From JARBUG01 sp035628915 (GTDB lineage Bacteria > Bacillota > Sulfobacillia > Symbiobacteriales > Symbiobacteriaceae): DNA of 64,000 nt. Position numbers and translations under genes: made by a program. The stretch spans positions 50,654 through 114,653 of the forward strand of contig DASPIW010000026.1 of assembly GCA_035628915.1 (NCBI GenBank), read 5' to 3'. The notes beneath the pieces were generated by a model. That model worked only from the letters and a program-made list of their open reading frames with translations, had not been told where the DNA came from and ran no database searches. This document shows positions 42,344 to 50,938 of the stretch, piece by piece (positions within the stretch are counted from its first letter, which is position 1; every line of letters starts with the position of its first letter).

Positions 42344-43540
42344 CTAGGACAGACCCGCCAACGCTTCGTCGATGATGGCGACGGCCTTGTCGATGTCCTT
42401 GCCCGTGACCACGTAGGGCGGCAGCAGCCGGAGGACAGTGCCGGCAGTGATATTGGCCAGCAGCCCGAGCTCGTGGCATTTGGCCAGCACCGGCGCCCCC
42501 GGCCGTGTCAGCTCCATGCCGACCATCAGCCCCTTGCCCCGGACTTCCTTGACCAGCGTAGGATGCTTGCTCTTGAGCCCTTCCAGCCGGGTCATCAGGT
42601 ATGTGCCCAGTTCGGCGGCCATCTCGACCAGCCGCGAGGAGATGATCGTCTTTAGCGTGGCCAGGGCAGCTGCACAGCAGACGGGGTTAGCGCCGAAGGT
42701 CGTCCCATGGTCGCCGGGCTGGAAGCCGCCCGCCGCCTCGGCTGTCGCGCAGATGGCCCCGATGGGCAGGCCGCCGCCCAGCCCCTTGGCCAGCGTAATG
42801 ATGTCGGGCTTGACGCCGGCGCCCTGATAGGCAAAGAGGTGACCCGTCCGGCCGAGGCCGCACTGGATTTCGTCGAAGATCAGCAGCGCCCCGGCCTGGT
42901 CGCAGATCGCCCGGGCTTCCTTCAGGTACTCGGCAGAGAGCACGTAGACTCCGCCTTCACCCTGCACAGGTTCCAGCAGAACAGCGGCAGTCGTGTCGTC
43001 CACGGCAGCCCGCAGGGACTCAATATCACCGAATTCGGCGTAGACGAAGCCCCCGGGCAGCGGGCCGAAGCCTTCCTGGATTTCAGGCTTCGCCGTGGCG
43101 GTCAGGGCGCCCAGCGTCCGCCCGTGGAACGAGTGCGTAACCGAGACCACCTTGCTTTTCTGCTTGTTGCCCTTACGCCACTGGTACTTGCGCGCCAGCT
43201 TGATGGCGCCCTCGTTGGCCTCAGCGCCGCTGTTGCAGAAGAACACCTTGTCAAGGCCGCCGTTCTCAACCAGCAGGGCAGCTAGCTCCGCGGACGGTTC
43301 CGTGTAGTACAGGTTGGAAGTGTGAATCAGCTTGCCCGCCTGCTCCGAGATGGCCGCCACCACCGCCGGATGGCTGTGGCCGAGGAGGTTGACAGCGATG
43401 CCGCCCAGGAAGTCGAGGTACTCCTTGCCCTCGCTGTCCCAGGCCCGGACGCCCTTGCCCCGCACCAGGGCAATGGGATACCGGCCATAGGTCGACATGA
43501 TATAACTCTTGTCCTTGGCCATCAATTCCTGGCTGTCCAT
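42344..43540 (-). CDS. argD: Acetylornithine aminotransferase
   Basis: A 398-residue class III PLP enzyme that makes N-acetylornithine from the semialdehyde and glutamate. It begins SYIMSTYGRYPIALVRGKGV and has FCNSGAEANEGAIKLARKY, the PLP region LLIFDEIQCGLGRTG, and the lysine in IITLAKGLGGGLPIGA. ATG 43540 lies 18 bases after argB with GGGAGGGG. It ends the argB-argD unit, followed by a strong terminator. Confidence 0.95.
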   Translation of the reverse strand: MDSQELMAKDKSYIMSTYGRYPIALVRGKGVRAWDSEGKEYLDFLGGIAVNLLGHSHPAVVAAISEQAGKLIHTSNLYYTEPSAELAALLVENGGLDKVFFCNSGAEANEGAIKLARKYQWRKGNKQKSKVVSVTHSFHGRTLGALTATAKPEIQEGFGPLPGGFVYAEFGDIESLRAAVDDTTAAVLLEPVQGEGGVYVLSAEYLKEARAICDQAGALLIFDEIQCGLGRTGHLFAYQGAGVKPDIITLAKGLGGGLPIGAICATAEAAGGFQPGDHGTTFGANPVCCAAALATLKTIISSRLVEMAAELGTYLMTRLEGLKSKHPTLVKEVRGKGLMVGMELTRPGAPVLAKCHELGLLANITAGTVLRLLPPYVVTGKDIDKAVAIIDEALAGLS

Positions 43541-43557
43541 TTGCGGCCCCTCCCTCT

Positions 43558-44454
43558 CTAGCAGATCACCATAGTGCCTGAGCCCTTGTCTGTGAAGATC
43601 TCCAGCAACAGGCTATGGCGCACGCGCCCGTCGATGATGTGAACCCGGTTGACGCCCGCTTCCAGTGCGGTCAGGCAGCACTGCAGCTTCGGAATCATGC
43701 CGCCTTCGATCTTCCCGTGGGCCATCCAGCCCCGGATCTCTTCGGCGGTCACCCGGGTCAGCAGGCTCGCCGGGTCGTCCTTGTCGGCCCGGACGCCTTC
43801 CACGTCGGTCAGCAGCACCAGCTTCTCCGCCTTGAGCGCCGCTGCGACTTCACCGGCCACGGTATCGGCGTTGATGTTGTAGGATTCGCCCCCCGGCCCG
43901 ATCCCAATGGGGGAGATGACCGGCACAAAGCCAGCCTGGGTGAGCGACTCCAGCACGCCCACGTCAATGTCGGCAATGTCGCCGACGAAACCCAGGTCGA
44001 CCGTTTCGCCCGTCTTGACGGACTGGTGCAGGTGCTTGACGGCCTTGATCAGTCCGCCGTCGTGCCCGGAGAGCCCGACGGCCTTGGCACCATGCCGGCC
44101 CAGGTGCGTGACGATCTCCAGGTTGGTCTTACCGATGAGGACCATCTGCGCGATCTCCATGGTGGCCGCATCGGTGACCCGCAACCCGTCCACGAAGCGG
44201 GATTCCAGCCCCAGCCTTTTGGACATGCTGGAGACCTCGGGCCCGCCGCCGTGCACGACGATCGGGTTCATGCCCACGTATTTCATCAGGGCGATGTCCT
44301 GCATGACGGCATCTTTTAAGTCTGCCGCCGCCATGGCGGCGCCGCCGTATTTGATCACTACTGTCTTGCCCGAGAACTTACGAATATACGGCAGCGCCTC
44401 AGCCAGCACCGCCGCCTTGTCCAGCCCCTGGGCCAGCGTATTGTTCCGCTCCAA
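43558..44454 (-). CDS. argB: Acetylglutamate kinase
   Basis: A 298-residue amino-acid kinase: KTVVIKYGGAAMA (phosphate-binding lysine and glycines), IVVHGGGPEVSSMSKRLGLE, and SGHDGGLIKAVK. It phosphorylates N-acetylglutamate, the usual arginine-feedback step. I chose TTG 44454 because GGGAGG lies nine bases upstream; longer starts would put the ARG-box promoter (44482-44517) inside the gene. The N-terminus fits family length. argD follows at 17 bases. Confidence 0.93.
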   Translation of the reverse strand: MERNNTLAQGLDKAAVLAEALPYIRKFSGKTVVIKYGGAAMAAADLKDAVMQDIALMKYVGMNPIVVHGGGPEVSSMSKRLGLESRFVDGLRVTDAATMEIAQMVLIGKTNLEIVTHLGRHGAKAVGLSGHDGGLIKAVKHLHQSVKTGETVDLGFVGDIADIDVGVLESLTQAGFVPVISPIGIGPGGESYNINADTVAGEVAAALKAEKLVLLTDVEGVRADKDDPASLLTRVTAEEIRGWMAHGKIEGGMIPKLQCCLTALEAGVNRVHIIDGRVRHSLLLEIFTDKGSGTMVIC

Positions 44455-44481
44455 CTCCCAGCGCCTCCCTCCACAACCATG

Positions 44482-44517
44482 TGCATAAGTATACATCGAT
44501 TTGTATGCCGTATGCAA
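44482..44517 (-). promoter_or_regulatory. argB promoter overlapped by two ARG boxes
   Basis: On the minus strand TTGCAT (44517-44512), 18 bases, TATACT (44493-44488). ARG-box sites TGCATACGGCATACA and TGTATACTTATGCA cover both hexamers, centred about 20.5 bp apart. argB-argD can thus be transcribed separately from argC-argJ. Confidence 0.8.
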
Positions 44518-44624
44518 TCCCTTTCTGTTGACACCTCAGGCCTGCATTCGAACAACCGCCCGCACCGCCATTCTTGCCCCTTGCCAAGTGTAGCTTGCCC
44601 CGCAAATCGGCTTGTTCCTGCCTG

Positions 44625-44866
44625 CGCCCCGGTCATTGGGCGACTGGCAGGAGTGCCGAGGAGCATTTGTGCCGCCTGCGGTTTATCGGTTCGATTGGAA
44701 CAACGTACCCGACGGAGGAGGAGCCCGGATGGCGACGACGACTTACAGACTGCGCCGCCTGCGTTCACGGATGAACGTCCAGGCGGCGCCGTTGTTCCAA
44801 TCGAAGCGATACCCTTGGGCAGGCGGCACCCGCGACGAGGTACTCCTGCCAGTCGCCCCTGCCCGG
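44625..44866. repeat. Foldback element with ~80-bp imperfect inverted repeats and inner hairpin
   Basis: The left arm (about 44627-44705) and right arm (about 44790-44866) are reverse complements over long stretches: GGGCGACTGGCAGGAGT, GTGCCGCCTGC, and TTCGATTGGAACAACG are shared. Between them lie 46 unpaired bases and a strong inner hairpin (44752-44789: GCGCCGCCTG-CGTTCA against TGAACG-TC-CAGGCGGCGC). Either arm can be read to give V-P-P-A then YRFDWNN. It sits between the argB promoter and the Nudix gene's 3' end. A miniature mobile element or a large structured RNA are both possible. Confidence 0.65.
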
Positions 44867-44881
44867 GGCGGCGGGGACAAC

Positions 44882-45289
44882 CTATTTGCGCTCCGCGGAA
44901 AGCGCCCGCATGACGAGGGGAAAGTTGCGTCTCCCCCACTCTCCGCACCGGGAAGGATCATCGAGCGGCACCCACTCAATCGCGCCAATCGAATCATTCG
45001 TAGCCGGGTTGTCGCTGATGCACGGCGTGCCTTTCGTAATCCGGGCCCGAAAGAAGTGCCGAATATACCCCCGCCCCGGCACCGCCTCCCGGAGCAACAT
45101 GGGGCCCACTTCAATCTCGACGCAGCACTCCTCCATTAGCTCCCGATGCACCGCTTGCTCCAGGGTCTCCCCCGGCTCCAGCGTTCCCCCCGGGAAGTTC
45201 CAATACCAAGCGTTCTCGCGCGGGTAATAATACCGTACCAGCAAGAGCTGCCCGTTTTCGACGATCAGTGCATATGCTTTCTGACGCAC
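44882..45289 (-). CDS. Nudix hydrolase in the arginine cluster
   Basis: A protein of about 135 residues with the Nudix box GGTLEPGETLEQAV followed by HRELMEECCVE, and an upstream YWNFPGG that fits the substrate-binding strand. GTG 45289 is eight bases after GGAGAGGAG; GTG 45295 is too close to it. It follows argJ by about 135 bases, with a hairpin between, and precedes the foldback element. A metabolic link to arginine synthesis is not evident; it may have its own promoter. Confidence 0.85.
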   Translation of the reverse strand: MRQKAYALIVENGQLLLVRYYYPRENAWYWNFPGGTLEPGETLEQAVHRELMEECCVEIEVGPMLLREAVPGRGYIRHFFRARITKGTPCISDNPATNDSIGAIEWVPLDDPSRCGEWGRRNFPLVMRALSAERK

Positions 45290-45385
45290 AGTCACGCTCC
45301 TCTCCACCCATCCGTTCCTGTCCGCTGAATCATTACAGAAGAGATTTTCACCGAACGGGTGCCGTTTACCTCCCTTGGTAAGGAA

Positions 45386-45415
45386 GTGAGGGAAGGGCGC
45401 CCGCCCTTCCCTCAC
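45386..45415 (-). terminator. Hairpin after argJ
   Basis: GTGAGGGAAGGGCG pairs with CGCCCTTCCCTCAC around two bases, ten bases after the argJ stop codon; it probably ends the argC-GNAT-argJ transcript. Confidence 0.7.
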
Positions 45416-45424
45416 GATGTGCAA

Positions 45425-46633
45425 TTACGTGCGATAGCTCCCGTTGATTTTCACGTAGTCATAGGTCAAATCGCAGCCCCAGGCCGTGGCCTCGCCCCCG
45501 CCGGCGTGCAAGTCAGCGGTGAACACCACCGTCTTCTCCTTCAGCACGACTGCCGCCGCCTCCTCATCGAAGGGGACAGGAGCGCCGGCCTTCATCATGG
45601 GCACGTCGCCCAGCCACAGGTCGACCTTCGCCGGGTCGAACTCGGCGCCGGAGTAGCCCATGGCGCAGAGGACCCGCCCCCAGTTGGCATCCTCGCCAAA
45701 GACCGCCGCCTTGGTCAGCATGGAGCCGCACACCGCCTTGGCGGCCTTGCGGGCATCCTCGACCGTGGGGGCACCCTTGACCCGCATTTCCACCAGCTTG
45801 GTGGCGCCCTCGCCGTCGCGGGCGACTTCCTTGGCCAGGTGGACCAGCACCTGCTCAAGGGCAGCCGCAAACGTATCGAACAGGGTGGAGCCCACCACCA
45901 CCCGGGAATTCTTCGCCAGACCGTTGGCGAGGGCAATGATCATATCGTTGGTGCTGGTATCGCCATCGACGGTGATCATGTTGAACGACTTCTCCGTGGC
46001 AGCCTTCAGCGCCACGTGCAGTGCGCCGGAGTCCACATCGGCGTCGGTGGTGACAAAGCCGAGCATGGTCGCCATGTTGGGGTGGATCATGCCTGAGCCC
46101 TTGGCCATCGCCCCGATGGTCACTGTGGCTCCCCCGAGGTCAAACTGCACGGCGTATTGCTTGTCAAACGTATCGGTGGTCATGATGGCCTCTGCGGCTG
46201 CCTGCCCCCCGCTCTCCGAAACCGATGCGGCAGCGGTAGCGATGCCCGCCTTCACCCGATCCATCGGCATCGGCACCCCAATCACACCGGTGGAGGCCAC
46301 ACCGACGGCGCCAGGTTCCAGCCCCAGGGCCTTGGCCGTCAGAACAGCCATCGCCTCGGCGTCCTTCATGCCCTGCTCGCCCGTGCAGGCGTTGGCATTC
46401 CCGGAGTTGACCACAATGGCCTGCAGGCTGCCGGTCGCCGTCCGCTGCTGCGACAGCAGCACGGGCGCCGCCTTCACCTTGTTGGTCGTGTAAACGCCCG
46501 CCGCCGCACAAGGAATCCGCGAGAAGAGCACGGCCACGTCTTTCTTGGTGCCGCCCTTCCCCTTTACATTTGCATGCACGCCCGCCGCCAGGAAGCCGGC
46601 GGGAGCCGTTATGCCGCCCTTCATCTCCTGCAT
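45425..46633 (-). CDS. argJ: Bifunctional glutamate/ornithine acetyltransferase
   Basis: A 402-residue self-cleaving enzyme that recycles the acetyl group from N-acetylornithine to glutamate. It begins with GGITAPAGFLAAGVHANVKG, has VVNSGNANACTGEQG, and the cleavage site in MATMLGFVTTDADV, where the threonine becomes the nucleophile of the beta chain. ATG 46633 overlaps the region just after the upstream acetyltransferase gene with only four bases between. Full length supports a functional gene. Confidence 0.95.
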   Translation of the reverse strand: MQEMKGGITAPAGFLAAGVHANVKGKGGTKKDVAVLFSRIPCAAAGVYTTNKVKAAPVLLSQQRTATGSLQAIVVNSGNANACTGEQGMKDAEAMAVLTAKALGLEPGAVGVASTGVIGVPMPMDRVKAGIATAAASVSESGGQAAAEAIMTTDTFDKQYAVQFDLGGATVTIGAMAKGSGMIHPNMATMLGFVTTDADVDSGALHVALKAATEKSFNMITVDGDTSTNDMIIALANGLAKNSRVVVGSTLFDTFAAALEQVLVHLAKEVARDGEGATKLVEMRVKGAPTVEDARKAAKAVCGSMLTKAAVFGEDANWGRVLCAMGYSGAEFDPAKVDLWLGDVPMMKAGAPVPFDEEAAAVVLKEKTVVFTADLHAGGGEATAWGCDLTYDYVKINGSYRT

Positions 46634-46637
46634 CAGG

Positions 46638-47174
46638 TCACGACCCCTTCTGCCAGTTGGGAATAGGAATCACTGGAATCTCAAATGCGCCGTCGGCCTG
46701 CAGTTCCTCCGACGGCACCAGTAATCGGATCATCGCGATTTCGTCGCAGCAGTGGAACTTGTCGCAGTACATGCATTCCTTGAAGACCTTCTGCGGCAGC
46801 GTCTCCTTCTGAATCACGGCGAAGCCGCACTTGTCGAAGAACCCCTGCTGGTAGGTCAGGGCGAAAATCCGCTTGAGCCCCAGCTGCCGGCCTTCCTCTA
46901 CGAGGAATTCGACGATGCCCCGGCCCACGCCTTTCCCCGTCACCGACGGGTTGACAGCCAGGGAGCGGATTTCGGCCAGGTCCTGCCACATGATGTGCAG
47001 CCCGCCGACACCGACCACTTCGCCGGTCGCTTCGTCGACCGCCACGACATAATCCCGGACTGATTCATAGAGCATCATCAGAGGCCGCCGGAGCATCAGG
47101 CCCTTGATCGCGTAGTCGTTGATGAGCCCGTGAATGGCCGGAATATCGGCCATGTTGGCTTTGCGGTACTGCAT
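46638..47174 (-). CDS. argA: GNAT acetyltransferase, probable N-acetylglutamate synthase (short ArgA type)
   Basis: A 178-residue GNAT protein. The acetyl-CoA loop is GKGVGRGIVEFLVEE after IRSLAVNPSV. A cysteine cluster near the C-terminus (ECMYCDKFHCCDE, seen after LPQKVFK) is typical of the short ArgA-like enzymes found in arginine operons of clostridia and related bacteria. It probably makes N-acetylglutamate to prime the cycle kept going by ArgJ. ATG 47174 follows GGGAGG. It lies between argC and argJ in a tight operon. Confidence 0.82.
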   Translation of the reverse strand: MQYRKANMADIPAIHGLINDYAIKGLMLRRPLMMLYESVRDYVVAVDEATGEVVGVGGLHIMWQDLAEIRSLAVNPSVTGKGVGRGIVEFLVEEGRQLGLKRIFALTYQQGFFDKCGFAVIQKETLPQKVFKECMYCDKFHCCDEIAMIRLLVPSEELQADGAFEIPVIPIPNWQKGS

Positions 47175-47195
47175 GGGCAAGTCCTCCCGACAATA

Positions 47196-48245
47196 TTAGG
47201 GGTATACAGGGGCAGCGGCAAGCAGGCCGGTAGTCTCCGGCAGGCCGAAAAGGATGTTCATGTTCTGGATGGCCTGGCCGGCCGCGCCCTTCACCAGGTT
47301 GTCGATGACGGCTACGACCAGGACCCTGCCCGTGCGCCTATCGACCTGCAGGCCGATATCGCAGTAGTTGGAGCCCCACACCTGCTTGGTCTGGGGCAGG
47401 TCGCCCGCGGGGCGCACCCGCACGAAAGGCTCGTCCTGGTAGAACTCGCGGAAGAGGCCCAGCAACTGCTCGGTGGACGCCTCGCTCTGCAGTTGGAAAT
47501 AGGCGGTGGTGAGAATGCCACGGGTCATGGGCACCAGGTGCGGTGTGAACGAGACCACGACGGGCACCCCTGCCAGGTCTGTCAGCGTCTGCTCGATCTC
47601 CGGCGTATGGCGGTGCCCGCCGGCGATGTTATAAGCCTTGAAGTTCTCGTTCACCTCAGAGTAGTGAACGCCCAGGCTGACGCCCCGGCCCGCCCCGGAA
47701 ACGCCGGACTTGCTGTCGAAAATGATCCCCCGGGTCTCGACCAGGCCGCTCTTCAGGAGCGGTGCCGCCGCCAGGGCGCAGGAGGTCGGGTAGCAGCCCG
47801 GGTTGCCGACAAGGCTGGCGCCTCTGATCTGCTCCCGATAGAGCTCGGGCAGCCCGTACACGGCCTGCTCCTGCAGGTGGGGCGCTTCATGCTTGTGCTT
47901 GTACCACGCCTCAAGTGCCGACGTGTCGCGCAGGCGGAAGTCGGCGCCCAGGTCAACCAGCTTCCGGCCGGCGCCCAGGACCGTCGGCGCCAGCTTCATG
48001 GGCACCCCGTGCGGCAGGGCCGTGAACACCACATCGCACTCTGCGGCCAGGGTCTCCGGCCCCGCCTCGCGGCCAGTCAGTTTGAGGCGGCCCGTCAGGT
48101 GCGGATAGACCGCTGCGAGCTCTTGCCCCACGTAGCTCTCCGTACCGGCAAGCACCACCTCGGCCTCCGGATGGTTGCCCAGCAGCCTGAGCAGCTCAAG
48201 TCCGCCGTAACCGGTTGCACCGGCAATCCCCACTCTAATGGTCAT
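47196..48245 (-). CDS. argC: N-acetyl-gamma-glutamyl-phosphate reductase
   Basis: A 349-residue NADPH enzyme. It starts IRVGIAGATGYGGLELLRLL (nucleotide-binding glycines), carries the catalytic cysteine in LVGNPGCYPTSCALA near residue 150, and the histidine region GGHRHTPEIEQTL. It reduces the ArgB product to the semialdehyde used by ArgD. ATG 48245 is preceded by GGAGGCAAT. It is first in the argC-GNAT-argJ unit and read from the ARG-box promoter 75-110 bases upstream. Confidence 0.95.
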   Translation of the reverse strand: MTIRVGIAGATGYGGLELLRLLGNHPEAEVVLAGTESYVGQELAAVYPHLTGRLKLTGREAGPETLAAECDVVFTALPHGVPMKLAPTVLGAGRKLVDLGADFRLRDTSALEAWYKHKHEAPHLQEQAVYGLPELYREQIRGASLVGNPGCYPTSCALAAAPLLKSGLVETRGIIFDSKSGVSGAGRGVSLGVHYSEVNENFKAYNIAGGHRHTPEIEQTLTDLAGVPVVVSFTPHLVPMTRGILTTAYFQLQSEASTEQLLGLFREFYQDEPFVRVRPAGDLPQTKQVWGSNYCDIGLQVDRRTGRVLVVAVIDNLVKGAAGQAIQNMNILFGLPETTGLLAAAPVYP

Positions 48246-48320
48246 CTGTCATTGCCTCCAAATCTGAACCAGCCCGGAAACAGGCCGGATGACCTACTTC
48301 AGAGCTGGCTCTTCCCTTGA

Positions 48321-48356
48321 TGAATAATTATACATTGACGTCGCATAAAAATGCAA
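48321..48356 (-). promoter_or_regulatory. argC promoter overlapped by two ARG boxes
   Basis: On the minus strand TTGCAT (48356-48351), 18 bases, TATAAT (48332-48327). ARG boxes TGCATTTTTATGCG and TGTATAATTATTCA cover the hexamers, centred 21 bp apart; this is the best-matching operator of the five. Confidence 0.85.
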
Positions 48357-48359
48357 TAG

Positions 48360-49184
48360 TCAGTCCCGCGGTCGAATGACGACTTCGACCTTATCTTTTT
48401 CCGGAAGGCCACGTGTGACTGCGAACGGCCGTTGGGCCAGGACGGCAGTCAGGCGGCGCACAGCGTCGTCCGCCTCGTCGGGCCTGCACAGGACCGAAAT
48501 CGCCTGCTCGTCCACGCCTGCTTCGGTCGTTGCCCAGGGGCGGGCCGGACGGCGGAGCGTCCCTTCCACCAGACCTACCACGGCGTCGGGCACCGGCCGG
48601 CGGACAAGCAGGGGAGCTGTGCGCTCCTCGTCCTCGGCGGGGGTGGGCCGGAGAATCCGCAGCAGTCCGTGGGCGGACATGTAGAACGTGCCGCCCAGCA
48701 TGGTCATGAGCGTGGGCACCAGCCCGGGGCCGACCAAGCGCACAATCCCGTCGCGCACGACCCACATGGGAAGGCTGTACAGGAAAAGCGCCAGCGTTGC
48801 AGAGCGAAAGCGCTGGCCCGCGGGCGCCCGTAGGGCCGCCAACAGCGTCAGCAACAGGCCGAGAGCGGGCGGCGCCAATTCCGTTATGACCGCCTGCGGC
48901 GTCAAACGGGCCCCCTGGATATTGACGAGCAGAACGGCGGTGATGCTGGACTGAAAAGCGAACAACCACGCGAAAACGCCCAACCACAGGCGCAGCCAAT
49001 TCTTCAGGCGCTGCCCGACGGCCAGTGCCAGGGCGTGCAGAGGCGTGAACGTCAGCCCCAGGAACAGCCCCACGGCCAGCAAAGGCCAGGCCGGCGGCTG
49101 CCCCAGCAGGGCCGGCACCGCGAGCCAGCCAAACAGCCCGGTTGCCATTACCAGGATCATTTCACGCATGAGTACCTTGCCCAT
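48360..49184 (-). CDS. Hypothetical membrane protein displaced by the insertion sequence
   Basis: A 274-residue protein with about six hydrophobic helices in the first 180 residues (for example MILVMATGLFGWLAVPALL and ALGLLLTLLAALRAP), then a hydrophilic ~90-residue C-terminal domain ending DKVEVVIRPRD. No family was recognised. The ATG follows AAAGGGGG. The insertion sequence ends about 30 bases upstream of the start, so the original promoter is gone; before insertion it was probably the third gene after motA and motB. Confidence 0.6.
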   Translation of the reverse strand: MGKVLMREMILVMATGLFGWLAVPALLGQPPAWPLLAVGLFLGLTFTPLHALALAVGQRLKNWLRLWLGVFAWLFAFQSSITAVLLVNIQGARLTPQAVITELAPPALGLLLTLLAALRAPAGQRFRSATLALFLYSLPMWVVRDGIVRLVGPGLVPTLMTMLGGTFYMSAHGLLRILRPTPAEDEERTAPLLVRRPVPDAVVGLVEGTLRRPARPWATTEAGVDEQAISVLCRPDEADDAVRRLTAVLAQRPFAVTRGLPEKDKVEVVIRPRD

Positions 49185-49261
49185 GAGTGGCCCCCTTTAC
49201 CTGCGAAGCAAAAAGGACCTCCTCTGCAGGGAGACCACTGCAAAACGTCTCCTAACTCATG

Positions 49262-49296
49262 GGAACCCTGCGACCAGCCATTGGTCGCAGGGTTCC
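49262..49296 (+). terminator. Terminator hairpin inside the left IS end
   Basis: GGAACCCTGCGACCA pairs perfectly over 15 bases with TGGTCGCAGGGTTCC, followed by TTTGTTG. Confidence 0.8.
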
Positions 49297-49339
49297 TTTG
49301 TTGTACAATGGTATTACTAGGAATCGTTGAGGTGTAGTC

Positions 49340-50824
49340 ATGCTTAGGACGCAGCAGTTGACATTCAGCCTGGAACACGGCCGCCTCTATGAGCTTATCC
49401 CGAAAGATCATCTCCTCAAGCGCATTGCTGCCGTCGTGGACTTCTCCTTTGCCAATGAGAAGTTTGCTGATTCATACTGTCGTTACTATGGGCGGCCGGC
49501 CAAAGAGCCGGCACTCATGCTGAAACTGCTGTTCTTGCAGTACCTCAACGGTTGGTCCGACGAGGAAGTCATGGCCGAGGTCCAGGTGAACTTGGCGTGC
49601 AAGTGGTTCGTCGGGCTGAACCCGGAGGATGTTCTTCCCGACCCATCTGTGTTGTCTCGCTTCCGGACGCAGCGAATCGCGAAAACTGAGGAGTCCGTTC
49701 AGCAGATCCTTGATGCCGTTGTCCAGCAGTGCGTGGAGCGTGGGCTAATCAAGCAGAACCGGTTGATTGCGGATGCCACGCATGTCGTGGCTGATACGAA
49801 ACTCCACCGCCCACTCGATGTGTTCCGTGCCATGGCCAAGAAGATCATACGGGCGATGCGCAAACACCACCCGGACAAGGCAGCAGCCGTGTCCGAACTC
49901 CCCGAAACCGAGCAGCTATCCCGTGTTGATGCGGGCGACGTGTTGGTGGCCCACTTGGAGAAAATTGTTGACCAGGTGAAGGCTAACGTCACAACTGTTA
50001 AGGGTCCGCTTGGCGAATGCATTCGGAAAGCGGAGAAGTTGTTGGCCGATGACAAACGGCTACAGACGAACGGCCCCACCTCGGAAGAAGACCTCGATGC
50101 TCGCATCGGGCACAAGACCAAAGAGCAACTGTTCTTTGGATACAAGGCGCACGTTTCGATGGTTGAAGGGGACGAAATCATCACCGGATGCAACGTCACC
50201 GCCGGCAACGCAGTCGATGGTAAGCAGCTTCCTAGTTTGGTCGAGCAGACCGATCGCAACGGAGTAGAAGTCAACGAATTGCTTGCAGACGCGGCCTACG
50301 GTAGCCAGCTCAACCTGGAGATGCTCGAGGCCCGTGAAGTCACCGCGTACATACCGGTCAACCCAGCCGCTTACACGTCTCTTCCCGATGGATTTGAGTA
50401 CAACAAAGACTCCGATGAGATGATGTGCCCTGCTGGGCACCCTTCGTACCGGCACAGCCGCTTCACTGCGGGCAACAAGACCGGGCGAGGGGGCGACACG
50501 TACTACTTCAACCCAGAGATCTGTGCAGCTTGCCCCCTTCGGGAAGGCTGCTACAAGGGCCAGAAAACTGGCAAGAGCATAACGGTATCTGACCCTCACC
50601 CCGCCCAGGAAGCTGCCAAGCAGCGGCAGAACTCAGAGCAGGGAAAGGCGATCTACCGACGTCGCTCGGTTATTGAACATAAGTTGGCCGAGCTGAAGCG
50701 GTTCTGCGGCATGCAACGTGCCCGTTACCGTTCTTTCTTGCGCGTCTACCTCCAGGTCATAATGGCTTGCGTGGTCGCTAACGCCAAGCGAATGGCCAAG
50801 CTGTCCACCCCAAAGGTAGCTTAA
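49340..50824 (+). CDS. IS1182-family transposase
   Basis: A 494-residue DDE transposase. The N-terminal DUF772-like part reads ALMLKLLFLQYLNGWSDEEV and DPSVLSRFRTQRI. Catalytic residues fall in IADATHVVAD (first D), NELLADAAYGS (second D) and RRRSVIEHKLAELKRFCGM (E). A cysteine-rich segment (CPAGH, CAACPLREGC) precedes the last motif, as in other IS1182 members. The frame is intact, and its ends lie within matching terminal repeats. Confidence 0.93.
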   Translation: MLRTQQLTFSLEHGRLYELIPKDHLLKRIAAVVDFSFANEKFADSYCRYYGRPAKEPALMLKLLFLQYLNGWSDEEVMAEVQVNLACKWFVGLNPEDVLPDPSVLSRFRTQRIAKTEESVQQILDAVVQQCVERGLIKQNRLIADATHVVADTKLHRPLDVFRAMAKKIIRAMRKHHPDKAAAVSELPETEQLSRVDAGDVLVAHLEKIVDQVKANVTTVKGPLGECIRKAEKLLADDKRLQTNGPTSEEDLDARIGHKTKEQLFFGYKAHVSMVEGDEIITGCNVTAGNAVDGKQLPSLVEQTDRNGVEVNELLADAAYGSQLNLEMLEAREVTAYIPVNPAAYTSLPDGFEYNKDSDEMMCPAGHPSYRHSRFTAGNKTGRGGDTYYFNPEICAACPLREGCYKGQKTGKSITVSDPHPAQEAAKQRQNSEQGKAIYRRRSVIEHKLAELKRFCGMQRARYRSFLRVYLQVIMACVVANAKRMAKLSTPKVA

Positions 50825-50861
50825 CCCGATCTTCGTTGTTCAAATACCTACGATTAGAGAC

Positions 50862-50898
50862 GTACCCCCTATCTGCGACTGCAGATAGGGGGTACTTT
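50862..50898 (+). terminator. Terminator of the transposase gene
   Basis: GTACCCCCTATCTGC pairs with GCAGATAGGGGGTAC around GACT, followed by TTTTG. Confidence 0.85.
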
Positions 50899-50938
50899 TG
50901 CAGCGGTCTCCTCTGCAGGGAGGTCCTCCTCTATTCTA

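Larger units (their letters stand above)
49214..50927 (+). mobile_element. IS1182-type insertion sequence, complete
   Basis: Terminal inverted repeats of about 32 bases are clear: left AGGACCTCCTCTGCAGGGAG (49214) continuing ACCACTGCAAAA; right end, reversed, AGGACCTCCCTGCAGAGGAG continuing ACCGCTGCAAAA. One intact transposase lies between. Hairpins near both ends (49262-49296 and 50862-50895) would block outside transcription. I see no obvious target duplication (left flank CAAAA, right flank CCTC). The intact ends and frame suggest recent activity. Confidence 0.88.

Noticed and set aside
44612..45139. Plus-strand frame of 175 codons through the foldback element
   Set aside because: It runs antisense into the Nudix gene and owes its length to the inverted repeat; no ribosome binding site.
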